From NCBI RefSeq assembly GCF_025566965.1, contig NZ_JAOQJL010000019.1, positions 1-64,000 of the forward strand: a stretch of 64,000 nucleotides of DNA, written 5' to 3'. Under the pieces are notes generated by a model. The model made no database searches and was not told the origin of the DNA. It worked only from the letters and a program-made list of their open reading frames with translations. Shown piece by piece: positions 16,439 through 25,924 of the stretch. The stretch comes from Blautia_A ammoniilytica. Lineage in GTDB: Bacteria; Bacillota; Clostridia; Lachnospirales; Lachnospiraceae. The translations under genes and the position numbers were made by a program. Each line of letters opens with the position of its first letter. The first letter of the stretch is position 1.

Positions 16439-17974
16439 TTAATTAATATCCAGGTCTGCAGTAATCTCATAATAATCACATGGATGAGCTTCCAGTCCTG
16501 TCACATTAGATTTTGTTACGATCCCCATATTCAAATGTGATACAAAGAAGAATGCATCATCATCCAGGATCTGCTGCTGCAGCTTCACTGCCAGTTCACC
16601 TCTTTTTTCTTTGTCAAAGGTCTGATGCAGCTGATCTGTCAGCTTTGTTACCTCTTCGTTCTGATAATTCCCATAATTTTTAGCACCAGTTACTGTACTG
16701 GTAAAGAAATATTCCGGATCACCGGTAGGAGCCGTGGTGACAGAGCTTACATATACATCGAAATCTCCGTTTTCTGCATAAGTTCTGTGGTCTGACGTAT
16801 TATTCACCTGCAGGTCAATGCCGATTTCTTTTAAGGTAGCCTGTGCATACTCTGCCAGCTTTGGCTGTTCCAAACGAGTAGGATAAGTAAGCCAGTTGAT
16901 GGTCAGCTTCTGTCCATCTTTATCTGCATATCCATCACCATCTGTATCCTTCCAGCCTGATTCCTCCAACAGCTTTTTGGCTTCCTCCGGATCATAGGAC
17001 ACTGCATCCACTGCATCATTTCCATAGGAAAAGCTGCTTGGAAATGCTCCTTTTGCCGGAATACCCCGGCCTCCCATAATGACTGAGCAGAAACCTTCTT
17101 TGTCAATTCCCATTTCAACAGCCTTACGGATATTCTGGTCCTGCATCAGCTCTGAATCCATATTAAACTGCCCAAAGAAGCATCTGCTGGTGGCACAGGA
17201 ATGAATGGTATACTCTGGATTCTGATCAAATAAAACATAATTATCATACTGAAGGCCATAGGTCCCCTGGATATCTCCGGTCTGTAATGCAGCTGTCAGG
17301 GCACTTCCATCAGCAAAAGATTTCACTGTGATTTTATCAACTTTTACATCACCGCCCCAGTAGTTTTCATTCTTAGTCAGATCGATCTGGGTTGGTGTTA
17401 CATTCGTAGCAATGTAAGGACCTGTTCCTGCTACATTTGCAGATCCTCCTTCGCCCTGAATACCATATTCCATATCAATAATGGCCCCATATGGATCTCC
17501 AAGATAATTGATGATTGCAGGACAGGGTTCTGTTGTGTAAATCGTCAGTGTCTGTCCTTCTGCTTCTATATGATCAATTTTAAGATCATATGGTGCACGG
17601 TCATGAACACTGATCAGATCTTCCAGACACTCCTTTACTGCCTGGGCATCCATAGCCCGACCGCTGGAAAACTTCACTCCGTCGCGAAGAGTTATTTTTA
17701 CAGTTAAGTCATCTACAAATTCATAGTCTGTAGCCAGCCATGGCTCAATCTCCATGTTGTCGTTATACTTAAAAAGTGTTTCACCTACACCATAACGGAT
17801 GGCACTCCAGCCTGAATAATTATCATGAGGGTTCAAGCCTGCATCTCCCATTTCTTCACTATAGCCGGTTGTGCCATACACAAAGCTTTTTTCTCCATCT
17901 GCATACACACTTGAAGCTGTGGCAGCAATAAGCATTGCTCCTGTGAAAACTGCACCCAATATTTTCTTCTTCAT
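16439..17974 (-). CDS. Family 5 solute-binding protein of the nickel/opine-type importer
   Basis: This 511-residue binding protein has the SBP_bac_5 fold. The signal peptide (AVFTGAMLIAATASSVYA) has no lipobox cysteine, so the mature protein would be secreted or held by other means. Family features include GLNPHDNYSGW, ITLRDGVKFSSGRAMDAQAVKECL and AGTGPYIATN. Two cysteines near residue 265 (SCATSRCFFGQFN) lie in a region that lines the ligand pocket in this family. It ends 20 bases before the first ATPase gene and begins 4 bases after the upstream permease. The ligand could be a metal chelate, a peptide or an opine; sequence alone does not say which. Confidence 0.88.
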   Translation of the reverse strand: MKKKILGAVFTGAMLIAATASSVYADGEKSFVYGTTGYSEEMGDAGLNPHDNYSGWSAIRYGVGETLFKYNDNMEIEPWLATDYEFVDDLTVKITLRDGVKFSSGRAMDAQAVKECLEDLISVHDRAPYDLKIDHIEAEGQTLTIYTTEPCPAIINYLGDPYGAIIDMEYGIQGEGGSANVAGTGPYIATNVTPTQIDLTKNENYWGGDVKVDKITVKSFADGSALTAALQTGDIQGTYGLQYDNYVLFDQNPEYTIHSCATSRCFFGQFNMDSELMQDQNIRKAVEMGIDKEGFCSVIMGGRGIPAKGAFPSSFSYGNDAVDAVSYDPEEAKKLLEESGWKDTDGDGYADKDGQKLTINWLTYPTRLEQPKLAEYAQATLKEIGIDLQVNNTSDHRTYAENGDFDVYVSSVTTAPTGDPEYFFTSTVTGAKNYGNYQNEEVTKLTDQLHQTFDKEKRGELAVKLQQQILDDDAFFFVSHLNMGIVTKSNVTGLEAHPCDYYEITADLDIN

Positions 17975-17978
17975 CCTC

Positions 17979-18848
17979 TTATTGTCCTTTCTCTCTTTGT
18001 TTTGGATCCATATAATCTCTTAATGTATCTCCCAGAAGGTTAAAGATCATTACTGTAATAAAAATTGCCAGTCCGGGAGCCAGCACCATCCATGGTGAGA
18101 TCTGCAGCATACTTCTGCCGTCATTGATCATATTTCCCCATTCCGCCATTGGAGGCTGCACCCCTAGTCCAAGAAAAGACAATCCAGCAAGCTCCATCAT
18201 CATTGTTCCAATATCCAGAACGGAAGTGATCAGAATGGAGCCAAATATATTAGGAAGTATATGTTTGAACATGATCTTGCAGGTACCACTTCCAGATAAT
18301 TTTACAGCCATTAAATAGGGCATATCCTTTTGAGTCAGTGTAAGTCCTCTTGCAAGTCTGGCATATTTAGGCCATCCGATCACTGCCAGTGCGATCACAG
18401 CATTCTGGATCCCGCCTCCCAGCACCCCTGCAACAGCAAGGGCAAAAACAAGGCTTGGAAATGCAAGAAACAGGTCCGAGATGCGCATCAGAATGGTATC
18501 CGCAAGTCCTCCGATCCATCCACAGATCATACCGACCACAGTTCCTGCCACCGTAACAATACAAACAAGCAAAAGTGTTGCATAAATACTGGTGGTGCTT
18601 CCTACAAGCACTCTTGAGAACATATCCCTCCCATAACGGTCGGTCCCCATAATATGGGCCAGACTGGGTGGCTTCTGTGCCTGTAAAAGATCCTGTGCAT
18701 ATGGATCATATGGACAAATGTACTTTGCAAATGCAGCTGCCAGCAGCAACAGTAAGGTAAGAAAAATAAAGAAATACAGCTTTCCTTTAATATGATTTTT
18801 CTTTCCTTTCTTTGCAGGGACTATAACACTTTTTTCAGTCTGTTTCAT
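17979..18848 (-). CDS. ABC transporter permease (NikC/DppC-like)
   Basis: This 289-residue membrane protein has a basic cytoplasmic N-terminus, one helix (YFFIFLTLLLLLAAAFA), then the conserved MGTDRYGRDMFSRVLVGSTTSI block and the core helices. The coupling-loop region is VKLSGSGTCKIMFKHILPNI near residue 185, and GLSFLGLGVQPPMAEWGNM near 225 is typical of DppC/NikC. Its start overlaps the stop of the NikB-like gene by four bases. It forms a heterodimeric channel with that protein. Confidence 0.9.
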   Translation of the reverse strand: MKQTEKSVIVPAKKGKKNHIKGKLYFFIFLTLLLLLAAAFAKYICPYDPYAQDLLQAQKPPSLAHIMGTDRYGRDMFSRVLVGSTTSIYATLLLVCIVTVAGTVVGMICGWIGGLADTILMRISDLFLAFPSLVFALAVAGVLGGGIQNAVIALAVIGWPKYARLARGLTLTQKDMPYLMAVKLSGSGTCKIMFKHILPNIFGSILITSVLDIGTMMMELAGLSFLGLGVQPPMAEWGNMINDGRSMLQISPWMVLAPGLAIFITVMIFNLLGDTLRDYMDPKQREKGQ

Positions 18849-19789
18849 GTTCTGTCACCTCCCAGCCGCACCCGGGGATCCAGATAATGATATAAAATAT
18901 CTGTGATCAGATTGACCACCACATATATGATCGCCATCCATGCCACATAGGCCTGAATAATGGGATAATCTCGCATTGTAATGGCATCTACTGCCATCTT
19001 CCCTACCCCATCCCACATAAAAATAGTCTCCACGATCGTGGTTCCGCCTAACAGGCTTCCTATTGACAGTGCCAGCAGTGTGATGATCGTAAGCATGGAG
19101 GATTTCATAACATTTTTCCAGATAATAACACTTCCTCTTACGCCCCGTGCCCTGGCTCCTGTCACATAATCTTTATTCAGCTCTTCCAGAACCGTTGTAC
19201 GCACCTGTCTTGTATATTTGGATGCCATGGAAATCGCAAGCGTCAGTGTTGGCAAAACCAGGCTCAAGGCCATATTATCCGTTGTAATGACAGGCAGCCA
19301 GCCAAGCTTAATAGAAAACAAATACATCAACACCAGTGCCGCAAAGAAATTAGGCATAGAATTTCCAATAAAACTAAAAAAGCGGATCAAATAATCAACC
19401 CATCGGTTATGTCTTACTGCAGAATAGATTCCCAGCGGAATCGCAATCAGCATTGTAAGAATTACTGAGGATACAGTAAGCACAATGGTTGCCGGAAGCT
19501 TCTCGATAAACGTATCGTATACATCCCTTTTGGATACATAGCTTTTTCCCATATCTCCGGTAATCATTCCGCAGAACCATTTTCCATATTGGACAAGAAA
19601 GGGCTGATCCAGTCCATATTCCTTCCTGGTGGCATCAATCACTTCCTGTGAAACCGCTGAGCCCGCATTTTCATACATATAGGTAACTGCATCCCCACCT
19701 GCCAAACGCATCATCGCAAAGGATAAAAAGGTAATCCCTATAAGAATCGGGATCAATTGAAGCAGTCTTTTTAAAATGTATTTTGTCAT
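18845..19789 (-). CDS. ABC transporter permease (NikB/DppB-like)
   Basis: This 314-residue membrane protein begins MTKYILKRLLQLIPILIGITFLSF, the canonical N-terminus of DppB/NikB permeases. The coupling loop RARGVRGSVIIWKNVMKSS is near residue 200, and GGTTIVETIFMWDGVGKM follows. I chose this ATG because AAAGGAG precedes it; a longer reading would overlap the LysR gene. It lies 26 bases after the LysR stop and is therefore probably co-transcribed with it. Confidence 0.9.
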   Translation of the reverse strand: MTKYILKRLLQLIPILIGITFLSFAMMRLAGGDAVTYMYENAGSAVSQEVIDATRKEYGLDQPFLVQYGKWFCGMITGDMGKSYVSKRDVYDTFIEKLPATIVLTVSSVILTMLIAIPLGIYSAVRHNRWVDYLIRFFSFIGNSMPNFFAALVLMYLFSIKLGWLPVITTDNMALSLVLPTLTLAISMASKYTRQVRTTVLEELNKDYVTGARARGVRGSVIIWKNVMKSSMLTIITLLALSIGSLLGGTTIVETIFMWDGVGKMAVDAITMRDYPIIQAYVAWMAIIYVVVNLITDILYHYLDPRVRLGGDRT

Positions 19790-19814
19790 AGATGCTCCTT
19801 TATTTTTGAATAGA

Positions 19815-20720
19815 TCATTCAGATAATCGACTGGTAAGAAAATCCAGAAATTCCTGTATGCATTCTTCCGGCTCCTCATCTTTATGGATCACATACCCAA
19901 AACATACCCTGCTTTTTCCCGGATCCAGTGGTATTCCTAACATAGTTCCGGTTTTATTTTCAGAAAGATAACTTCCGCTTATATTGGAAACATTACTGTT
20001 CTTCAGCATCTTTTCCATAATATAATCGCTGTTGGTTAAAACAGAAATATCCATATTCTTCCATTTAAAGCGGCTGTCTTCAACTGCTCCTATATCAAAA
20101 AATTCATCCTGATAATTTTGTATGAACCGCATCTTTTCCAAATCATCTGGTAAGATCCTGTCTCTCTTTAAACGATAAAGATCTGTATTTTGCCCTGGAT
20201 ATAAAATGGTATCTGTTTCCTGCATTATGACAAACTCCATTTTATTTTTACCAAGTTCATGCAAAAAATCACCCATTTGATGACTTAATATATAGACAAA
20301 GCCTATATCATCCATATAATCCCGGACACGTTCCATAACGCCTCTTACTCCTGCTGCGGTAATCTGGAAATGGTATCCCCGTTCACTGGTTTTATTATAA
20401 AAATCCACGAACTGATTTGCGAACCAGGAACTGGGATTCATGGAGATTCTGATCCATTTTGTCATCCCATGGGAAGCCATCTTTTCCAGGGCATCCATTT
20501 CATTTGTGATCTTGCAGGCATATTGATATACCTTTTTCCCCACTGGTGTTAATCGAATACCTCTGGGTATCCGTTCAAACAGCTGGATTCCAAGGGCATC
20601 CTCCAGGCCTTTGATCACTTTACTTACACTTGGCTGTGTAGAATACAAAATTTTGGCCGCATCACTAAACGATCCCGTCTGTGCACATACTTTAAAATAT
20701 TGTAACTGCTTTAAATCCAT
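19815..20720 (-). CDS. LysR-family regulator inside the importer operon
   Basis: This 301-residue regulator has an N-terminal helix-turn-helix (MDLKQLQYFKVCAQTGSFSDAA, then STQPSVSKVIKGLEDALG) and an effector-binding domain. The ATG was chosen because GGAG lies eight bases upstream. It lies between the methyltransferase fusion gene and the permeases, all minus strand with short gaps. LysR genes are more often divergent from their targets; an internal position suggests autoregulation of the whole operon. The effector is unknown, perhaps the product of the fusion enzyme. Confidence 0.88.
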   Translation of the reverse strand: MDLKQLQYFKVCAQTGSFSDAAKILYSTQPSVSKVIKGLEDALGIQLFERIPRGIRLTPVGKKVYQYACKITNEMDALEKMASHGMTKWIRISMNPSSWFANQFVDFYNKTSERGYHFQITAAGVRGVMERVRDYMDDIGFVYILSHQMGDFLHELGKNKMEFVIMQETDTILYPGQNTDLYRLKRDRILPDDLEKMRFIQNYQDEFFDIGAVEDSRFKWKNMDISVLTNSDYIMEKMLKNSNVSNISGSYLSENKTGTMLGIPLDPGKSRVCFGYVIHKDEEPEECIQEFLDFLTSRLSE

Positions 20721-20781
20721 AAATTTCTCCATATATTTTGTGAGAACAGGATTGGATATCTTTCTCCCTTATCCCTGCTGG

Positions 20782-23241
20782 TTACTTTTCAGTCCACAAT
20801 AAAAACATTGGTGTAGGATTATAAAATTCATCCTTTTCACAATAAATCCTGCTGCTGATGCCCAAATCCACGTAGATTCTTTTTACGCCTAAAGTTTCCA
20901 GTGTCTGCAGATCCCAGGCCGGTCGGCTGCATGAACTGATGGGAAGCTGATGCTTAATCTCATCACATTCCCGCATCATATCGCTTCCCAGCATATTGTG
21001 TGCGTGCATCTTAGGAAGCGAAGAAGTATCTGTACTGTCTTCCAATCCGTAATTTGCATCAAAGTTTAACATAAAACCGCCTTTTTTCAAAACCCGCATC
21101 CACTCTCCATATGCCTTTGACGCATTGGGAAGCGTCCAGGTCAGATTTCTTGAAATCACCATGTCAAAACAGTTATCCTCAAAGTTCAGTGTCTCTGCAT
21201 CCATTACCTGGAACGTACAGTTCACTCCTTCTTCTTTTGCAAGACTTCTGGCACCTTCGATCATGTTTGGAGTCAGGTCAATACCGGTTACCATGTGTCC
21301 TTCCTTTGCAAGAAGTACGGAGAAAAAACCTGCCCCACAGCCTACATCCAGGATTTTCAATTTGCTGCCCTTTTCCTGCATGCATTTATGGATTTCATTC
21401 ATCCATCTTGATGCAAGGGGACTGTGAAGTTCATCTCTGCGCTGCTTCAGGAAGCTGTCACTGCGTTTTGTCCAGTAATTGGTGATCCTTTCCTTCCTAT
21501 CATCATTTTCGTAACTAATCTGTCCGTAAGTGATCATGGGGCCATCCTGCAGCACCTGCAGGGAACGTGTCTGATACAGGATCACTCCATCACTGTAGGC
21601 CACACAGCATTCCAGTTCTTTTCCTTCATAATCCCGTACATATCCAAGTACATCACCGGATTCAAACAGGTCTCCTGCTTTTTTTTCCGGATACCATAAA
21701 ACATTGTATGAGGCATCCTGGTACTGAACATTTTTCACTTCCAAAGGATAATACTTGCGATAACTTTTATGTCCATCATAAATTCCAAGATACCGCAAAA
21801 TGGTGCGTACATCCCGCTTCATGGAACGCACCTCTTCTGCATCCCAGCATCCCATGCCCCCTCTTTCCAGAAGCACACTTGGAATCCCCTGGGAGGCAGC
21901 ATAATTGTAAGCGCTACCGGAAACTACATCTGACTGTACCATGTAAGGCACATCCACCTGCTGAGCCATATGTCTGGAAATTTCCACAGTTCTTGCATCT
22001 GCACGTCCTGCATAATATACATAAGAAGCCAGTTCCTCATAATCGTCTCCGCTATGCAGATCAATATAGTAATCTGCCTTTTCCTGCAGTTCCTTAACCA
22101 CTGCAAAAGCCAGCCTCTCCAGTTTTTTTCCTTCTCTTTTTCCAGGAAAAAGGCGGTTCAGATTTCCACTCTCTGCCATATCTGCACTGCCTTTTCTGGC
22201 CTCAAAAGCCTCTCGGCAAACCACTTTTACAAGGATCACTGTACCGGACATTTTCTCTGCATTCAGATCCTCTGCCAGTTCTACAGCAGACTGGATTCCC
22301 ACATATTCTCCTGGATGGATCCCAGCTGTGATCAATACAGTCTTTCCCGGATTTTTCCCACGGATCACCGTTATCGGCAGAGAAAATTCTCCATTGCCAA
22401 GGGTTAAAAAGCCATGTGCCCGATGCCCTGGCTGCACTGTCAGATCACCTAATGTATAACCTTCCCATAGTTCTTGTTTTACAGCCTGTATCATGAACAT
22501 AGGCGTTGATCCATAATTCAGTTTTTCTTCTGTACTCCACACCCTGTTCCATACATCGGTGTCAACTGTAACAGAAGCATGAAGCTCTGTCAGCACCTTT
22601 TCATCCCATGACGGACGCTGCTTCCCGGACAATGGAACCTGTCTGGCAATCTCTTCCATGCGATCAATATCTGTACAGAGATAATGGTCATCCAGGTTTT
22701 CCTTTTCTACATTTTCCCTGTCCTTATCATAGGCCAGCCGTTTCTCCTCATCATACAGATATCCGTACCAATTGGCGTCAAAATTCAAAAGCTGTCCACC
22801 GGGACAAAGCACACGGATCCACTCCCGATAAGCCTTTACCGGATCCGGCAGATTCCAGGTCAGATTCCTGGTGATCACCACATCAAAAGTATTATCCTGA
22901 AAGTCCAGATCCTGGGCATCCATCCGATAAAATGACACATGATCCTTCTTATTTCCAAGATACTTTTCCACATTCTCTTTAGCCTTTTCCAACATTCCTT
23001 CTGTGTAATCCACAGCATCCACATAATAACCTTCGCCTGCCAGGATCACAGGAAAAAAACCTGGGCCTGTGCCAATATCCAGGATCCGCAGGCTTTCCCT
23101 GGCTTTCTGTGGAAATTTATTTTTCAGAAGCATAAGCCAGGCTTCTTTTTGTGTGCCAAGAAGCTCTTTTTCATTTACCTCTGAATATCCTTCTGTCCGT
23201 GTATTCCAGTAATCCTTAATTTCTTTCATCAGTTCTGTCAA
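20782..23241 (-). CDS. Methyltransferase / M14 deacylase / methyltransferase fusion
   Basis: This 819-residue cytoplasmic protein has three domains. Residues 1-270 are a class I SAM methyltransferase (LDIGTGPGFF near 54, then RNLTWNLPDP). Residues about 275-590 are a succinylglutamate desuccinylase/aspartoacylase-type M14 hydrolase with zinc ligands in GIHPGEYVG near 308 and DLHSGDD near 393 and a catalytic Glu in LLERGG near 458. Residues about 600-819 are a second methyltransferase (LDVGCGAGFF near 630, RNLTWTLPNA) clearly homologous to the first. The start is a TTG with GGAGG eight bases upstream; the next ATG is too far from that site. First gene of the importer operon. Reaction unknown; amide cleavage plus N- or O-methylation of an imported or metal-binding small molecule is plausible. 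Confidence 0.85.
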   Translation of the reverse strand: MTELMKEIKDYWNTRTEGYSEVNEKELLGTQKEAWLMLLKNKFPQKARESLRILDIGTGPGFFPVILAGEGYYVDAVDYTEGMLEKAKENVEKYLGNKKDHVSFYRMDAQDLDFQDNTFDVVITRNLTWNLPDPVKAYREWIRVLCPGGQLLNFDANWYGYLYDEEKRLAYDKDRENVEKENLDDHYLCTDIDRMEEIARQVPLSGKQRPSWDEKVLTELHASVTVDTDVWNRVWSTEEKLNYGSTPMFMIQAVKQELWEGYTLGDLTVQPGHRAHGFLTLGNGEFSLPITVIRGKNPGKTVLITAGIHPGEYVGIQSAVELAEDLNAEKMSGTVILVKVVCREAFEARKGSADMAESGNLNRLFPGKREGKKLERLAFAVVKELQEKADYYIDLHSGDDYEELASYVYYAGRADARTVEISRHMAQQVDVPYMVQSDVVSGSAYNYAASQGIPSVLLERGGMGCWDAEEVRSMKRDVRTILRYLGIYDGHKSYRKYYPLEVKNVQYQDASYNVLWYPEKKAGDLFESGDVLGYVRDYEGKELECCVAYSDGVILYQTRSLQVLQDGPMITYGQISYENDDRKERITNYWTKRSDSFLKQRRDELHSPLASRWMNEIHKCMQEKGSKLKILDVGCGAGFFSVLLAKEGHMVTGIDLTPNMIEGARSLAKEEGVNCTFQVMDAETLNFEDNCFDMVISRNLTWTLPNASKAYGEWMRVLKKGGFMLNFDANYGLEDSTDTSSLPKMHAHNMLGSDMMRECDEIKHQLPISSCSRPAWDLQTLETLGVKRIYVDLGISSRIYCEKDEFYNPTPMFLLWTEK

Positions 23242-23404
23242 CTGTATTTCCTCCGCAAGTCTCTTCCAACTGTTTCTTCTATCAATTTTTAATTTCTTAT
23301 TTCAATCTTTTCCACAAAATCTGTTAAAATGTTAGCAAAGTGGTGTGGATTCTGCAAGCCCCCAGGGGGGATAAATTATTGCTCCGCTGACCCATAAAAA
23401 CAAT

Positions 23405-23433
23405 TTGCTGAACTTCACGAAGTATGGTATACT
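23405..23433 (+). promoter_or_regulatory. Promoter of the MntR/DtxR-type gene, with palindrome in the spacer
   Basis: TTGCTG (23405-23410) and TATACT (23428-23433) are 17 bases apart. The spacer carries ACTTC-AC-GAAGT (23412-23423), a likely operator. The roughly 115-base leader contains TGCAG/CTGCA (23453-23472) and ATACCCC/GGGGTAT (23480-23525) inverted repeats. The rest of the 314-base gap to the fusion gene shows no clear minus-strand promoter. Confidence 0.65.
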
Positions 23434-23555
23434 GAATAAAATACGAAATAAGTGCAGTTCCAACTGTCTGCATCAGAAAATACCCCATCTTCACGATTCC
23501 TTAACATTCGCTGTACCAGGGGTATCAAAGCTATATGAGATTGAGGTGAAACATT

Positions 23556-23927
23556 ATGAAATCCAATGAATCTGCAGAGAATTATCTGGAAACCATACTG
23601 ATTCTCAGTAAGAAAAAACCTGTTGTGCGTTCTGTAGACATCGCAGAAGAACTGGGCTTTAAGAAGTCCAGCGTCAGCGTTGCCATGAAGAACCTCCGTG
23701 AGAAGAATCACATTACGGTGACTCCGGAAGGGTATATCTACCTTACTCCATCCGGTCAACAGATTGCTGATATGATTTATGAGCGTCATCAGTTTCTTTC
23801 TGCATGGCTGATCCGCCTTGGAGTAGATCCTGATACAGCTACTTCAGACGCATGCCGGATCGAGCATGTGATCAGTCAGGAAAGTTTTGAAGCGATCAAG
23901 AAGCATCTTGCTCCGGAAATGCAATAA
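23556..23927 (+). CDS. MntR/DtxR-family metal-dependent regulator (short form)
   Basis: This 123-residue DNA-binding protein has the family start SAENYLETILILSKK, a winged helix (VRSVDIAEELGFKKSSVSVAMKNLREK) and a metal-binding dimerisation helix region (ERHQFLSAWLIRLGV, ACRIEHVISQESFEAI) with His and Glu residues in the usual places. It lacks the C-terminal SH3/FeoA-like domain, like MntR. GAGGTG precedes the ATG. It is divergent from the importer operon, so a metal-responsive role for that locus is reasonable but unproven. Confidence 0.88.
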   Translation: MKSNESAENYLETILILSKKKPVVRSVDIAEELGFKKSSVSVAMKNLREKNHITVTPEGYIYLTPSGQQIADMIYERHQFLSAWLIRLGVDPDTATSDACRIEHVISQESFEAIKKHLAPEMQ

Positions 23928-23941
23928 TTTTCTCAAACAAA

Positions 23942-23981
23942 AGGGTGCCCATTGCCTGTGGTTATACAGGATGGACACCCT
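23942..23981. terminator. Terminator between the MntR-type gene and glgB
   Basis: AGGGTG-C-CCAT (23942-23952) pairs with ATGG-A-CACCCT (23971-23981), followed by T-rich sequence on the plus strand and preceded by A-rich sequence. The flanking genes are convergent, so it can serve both. Confidence 0.75.
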
Positions 23982-23993
23982 ATTTTTATTCTG

Positions 23994-25787
23994 TTATTCC
24001 TGATTTGCTTTTTTCTCGTAGAAAACAGCAGAAAACGGTGATAATTTTAATGCATTTTCCCCTGCTGGGAGAATCTTGTCTTTCTTAGTATATTTCCTGT
24101 TGCCGCCATAAACTTCCATATCACTTGCCATCAGAAGATCATATTCCTCTTCAAGCCGAATCTGATATTCCTGGGTCTGATCAGAGAAATTAAACAATGC
24201 CAGGATTGTTTCTTCTTCGCTTCTGCGCTCAAAAACATATACGCATTTCTCTTCTTGATGACAGTCGATCCATTGGAACCCTTTATTTTCAAAGTCATGC
24301 CTGTACAGTGCCGGATGTTCCAAATAGCAATGATTCAGTTCCTTCATAAATCTGTGGAACTTCTCATGGATAGGAAAGTCCAATAGCATCCAGTCCAGAT
24401 CTCCTACCTCGCTCCATTCTTTTAGCTGAGCTAGTTCATTTCCCATAAAATTCAATTTCAGACCGGGATGTGCATACATATACATATAAAAGGCCCTTGC
24501 CTGTGGGAATTTCCCGTCATATCCTCCATTCATCTTCTGTGCGATGGTTGCTTTCCCATGGACCACTTCATCATGAGACAGCGGAAGAAGATACTTTTCA
24601 TTATAGAAATACATCATGGAAAATGTCAGCTTATGATACTGCTCCTTACGCTGCTCCGGAGAAGACTGAAAATAAGAAAGTGTATCATTCATCCATCCCA
24701 GATCCCATTTGTAATCAAAGCCAAGTCCGCCTTCAGAAACAGCCTTCGTTACTCCTTGGTAAGGTGTGGAATCCTCTGCAAACAGCATAACATCCGGTAA
24801 CCGTTCCTTCAGCCCCTGATTCATGGTCTTCAAAAACTTCAGAGCTGATAAATTCTCCCCGCGATTACTATCTCCCTGCCAGTAGATCAGATTGCCAACA
24901 GCATCCATACGCAGTCCGTCAAAATGAAATTCCTGCAGCCAATAAAGAGCACAGGACTGTAAAAAGCTGCAAACCTCTCCTCTGGAATGCATAAAATTAC
25001 AGCTCCCCCATTCATTGCGTCCTACTGCAATATTAGGATATTCATATAAAGCAGTTCCATCATAATTAGCCAGTGCATAATCATTAACAGCAAAATGAAC
25101 CGGCACAAAATCCAGGATCACACCAATCTCATTTTTGTGGCACTGGTCAATAAAATACTTCAGATCTTCCGGCTTTCCGTAACGTGAAGTAGGACTGAAA
25201 TACCCGGTTCCCTGATATCCCCAGGATTCATCACAGGGGTATTCACAAAGAGGCATTACCTCTATATAATTATATCCGTTTTTCTTCAGATAAGGAATAA
25301 TAAGACCTGCCATCTCCCGATAGGTGTACCATCTTTCACCAGAGCCTTCTTCCGGGCATTTCCAGGATCCAAAATGCATTTCATAAATATTAACTGGTTT
25401 ATTCTTTCTGTCCTTGCCGTTTTTCTGCCACTCTTTATCATGAAATCTGTAGTCTTTAGATGTCCAGGTAACAGAAGCTGTTCCTGGGCGTAATTCAGAA
25501 TAAAATGCATAAGGATCTGCGTGATCTATAAAAGAACCATCATTTTTGTAAATCCGGTATTTGTACATCTGCCCTGATGTCACTCCCGGAATATCGCATT
25601 CCCAGAAATTGCCATCATAAATACGGTTCATAGGTGTTTCTGTCCATCCATTAAACTCACCGATCACACTTACACGATTGGCAGCCGGGGCAAATGTACG
25701 GAAAGTGACACCCTTTTCCCACACATGTGCTCCAAGAAATTCATATGCCTGAAATTCTTTCCCGATATAAAAATTATAAAAATCCAT
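23994..25787 (-). CDS. glgB: 1,4-alpha-glucan branching enzyme
   Basis: This 597-residue GH13 enzyme makes alpha-1,6 branches in glycogen. An N-terminal CBM48-type domain (GAHVWEKGVTFRTFAPAANRVSVIGEFNGW) is followed by the barrel, with nucleophile Asp in DGLRMDAVGN, acid Glu in LFAEDSTPYQGV and the LPLSHDEVVHGK motif. I chose the ATG reading MDFYNFYIG because GGAGG lies directly before it. No glgA, glgC, glgD or glgP is nearby, so it is an isolated glycogen gene here. It is divergent from a TetR-type regulator, with 137 bases between the two starts. Confidence 0.95.
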   Translation of the reverse strand: MDFYNFYIGKEFQAYEFLGAHVWEKGVTFRTFAPAANRVSVIGEFNGWTETPMNRIYDGNFWECDIPGVTSGQMYKYRIYKNDGSFIDHADPYAFYSELRPGTASVTWTSKDYRFHDKEWQKNGKDRKNKPVNIYEMHFGSWKCPEEGSGERWYTYREMAGLIIPYLKKNGYNYIEVMPLCEYPCDESWGYQGTGYFSPTSRYGKPEDLKYFIDQCHKNEIGVILDFVPVHFAVNDYALANYDGTALYEYPNIAVGRNEWGSCNFMHSRGEVCSFLQSCALYWLQEFHFDGLRMDAVGNLIYWQGDSNRGENLSALKFLKTMNQGLKERLPDVMLFAEDSTPYQGVTKAVSEGGLGFDYKWDLGWMNDTLSYFQSSPEQRKEQYHKLTFSMMYFYNEKYLLPLSHDEVVHGKATIAQKMNGGYDGKFPQARAFYMYMYAHPGLKLNFMGNELAQLKEWSEVGDLDWMLLDFPIHEKFHRFMKELNHCYLEHPALYRHDFENKGFQWIDCHQEEKCVYVFERRSEEETILALFNFSDQTQEYQIRLEEEYDLLMASDMEVYGGNRKYTKKDKILPAGENALKLSPFSAVFYEKKANQE

Positions 25788-25814
25788 ATATTCCTCCATT
25801 AAAACCGACACCAG

Positions 25815-25842
25815 TTGTTTTTTTTCGATTTTAGTGTATAAT
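25815..25842 (+). promoter_or_regulatory. Promoter of the TetR-type gene
   Basis: TTGTTT (25815-25820) and TATAAT (25837-25842) are 16 bases apart, about 80 bases before the chosen start of the TetR gene and just upstream of the divergent glgB start. Confidence 0.65.
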
Positions 25843-25924
25843 AAAAATGATTTTTTATCCACCAACAATCCGAAAGAAATGTAGGTTATCCAACCAATTT
25901 AAAAAATCGTCGGGAGGCTGCTTT

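Noticed and set aside
14859..19789. Firm assignment of the importer to nickel or to dipeptides
   Set aside because: The Nik, Dpp and opine-metal importers overlap in sequence; only the short ATPases and the neighbours hint at metal, so the substrate was left open.
23350..23372. CCCCC-A-GGGGGG tract as a terminator or attachment site
   Set aside because: The loop would be too small for a stable hairpin and no duplicated flank or integrase is nearby.
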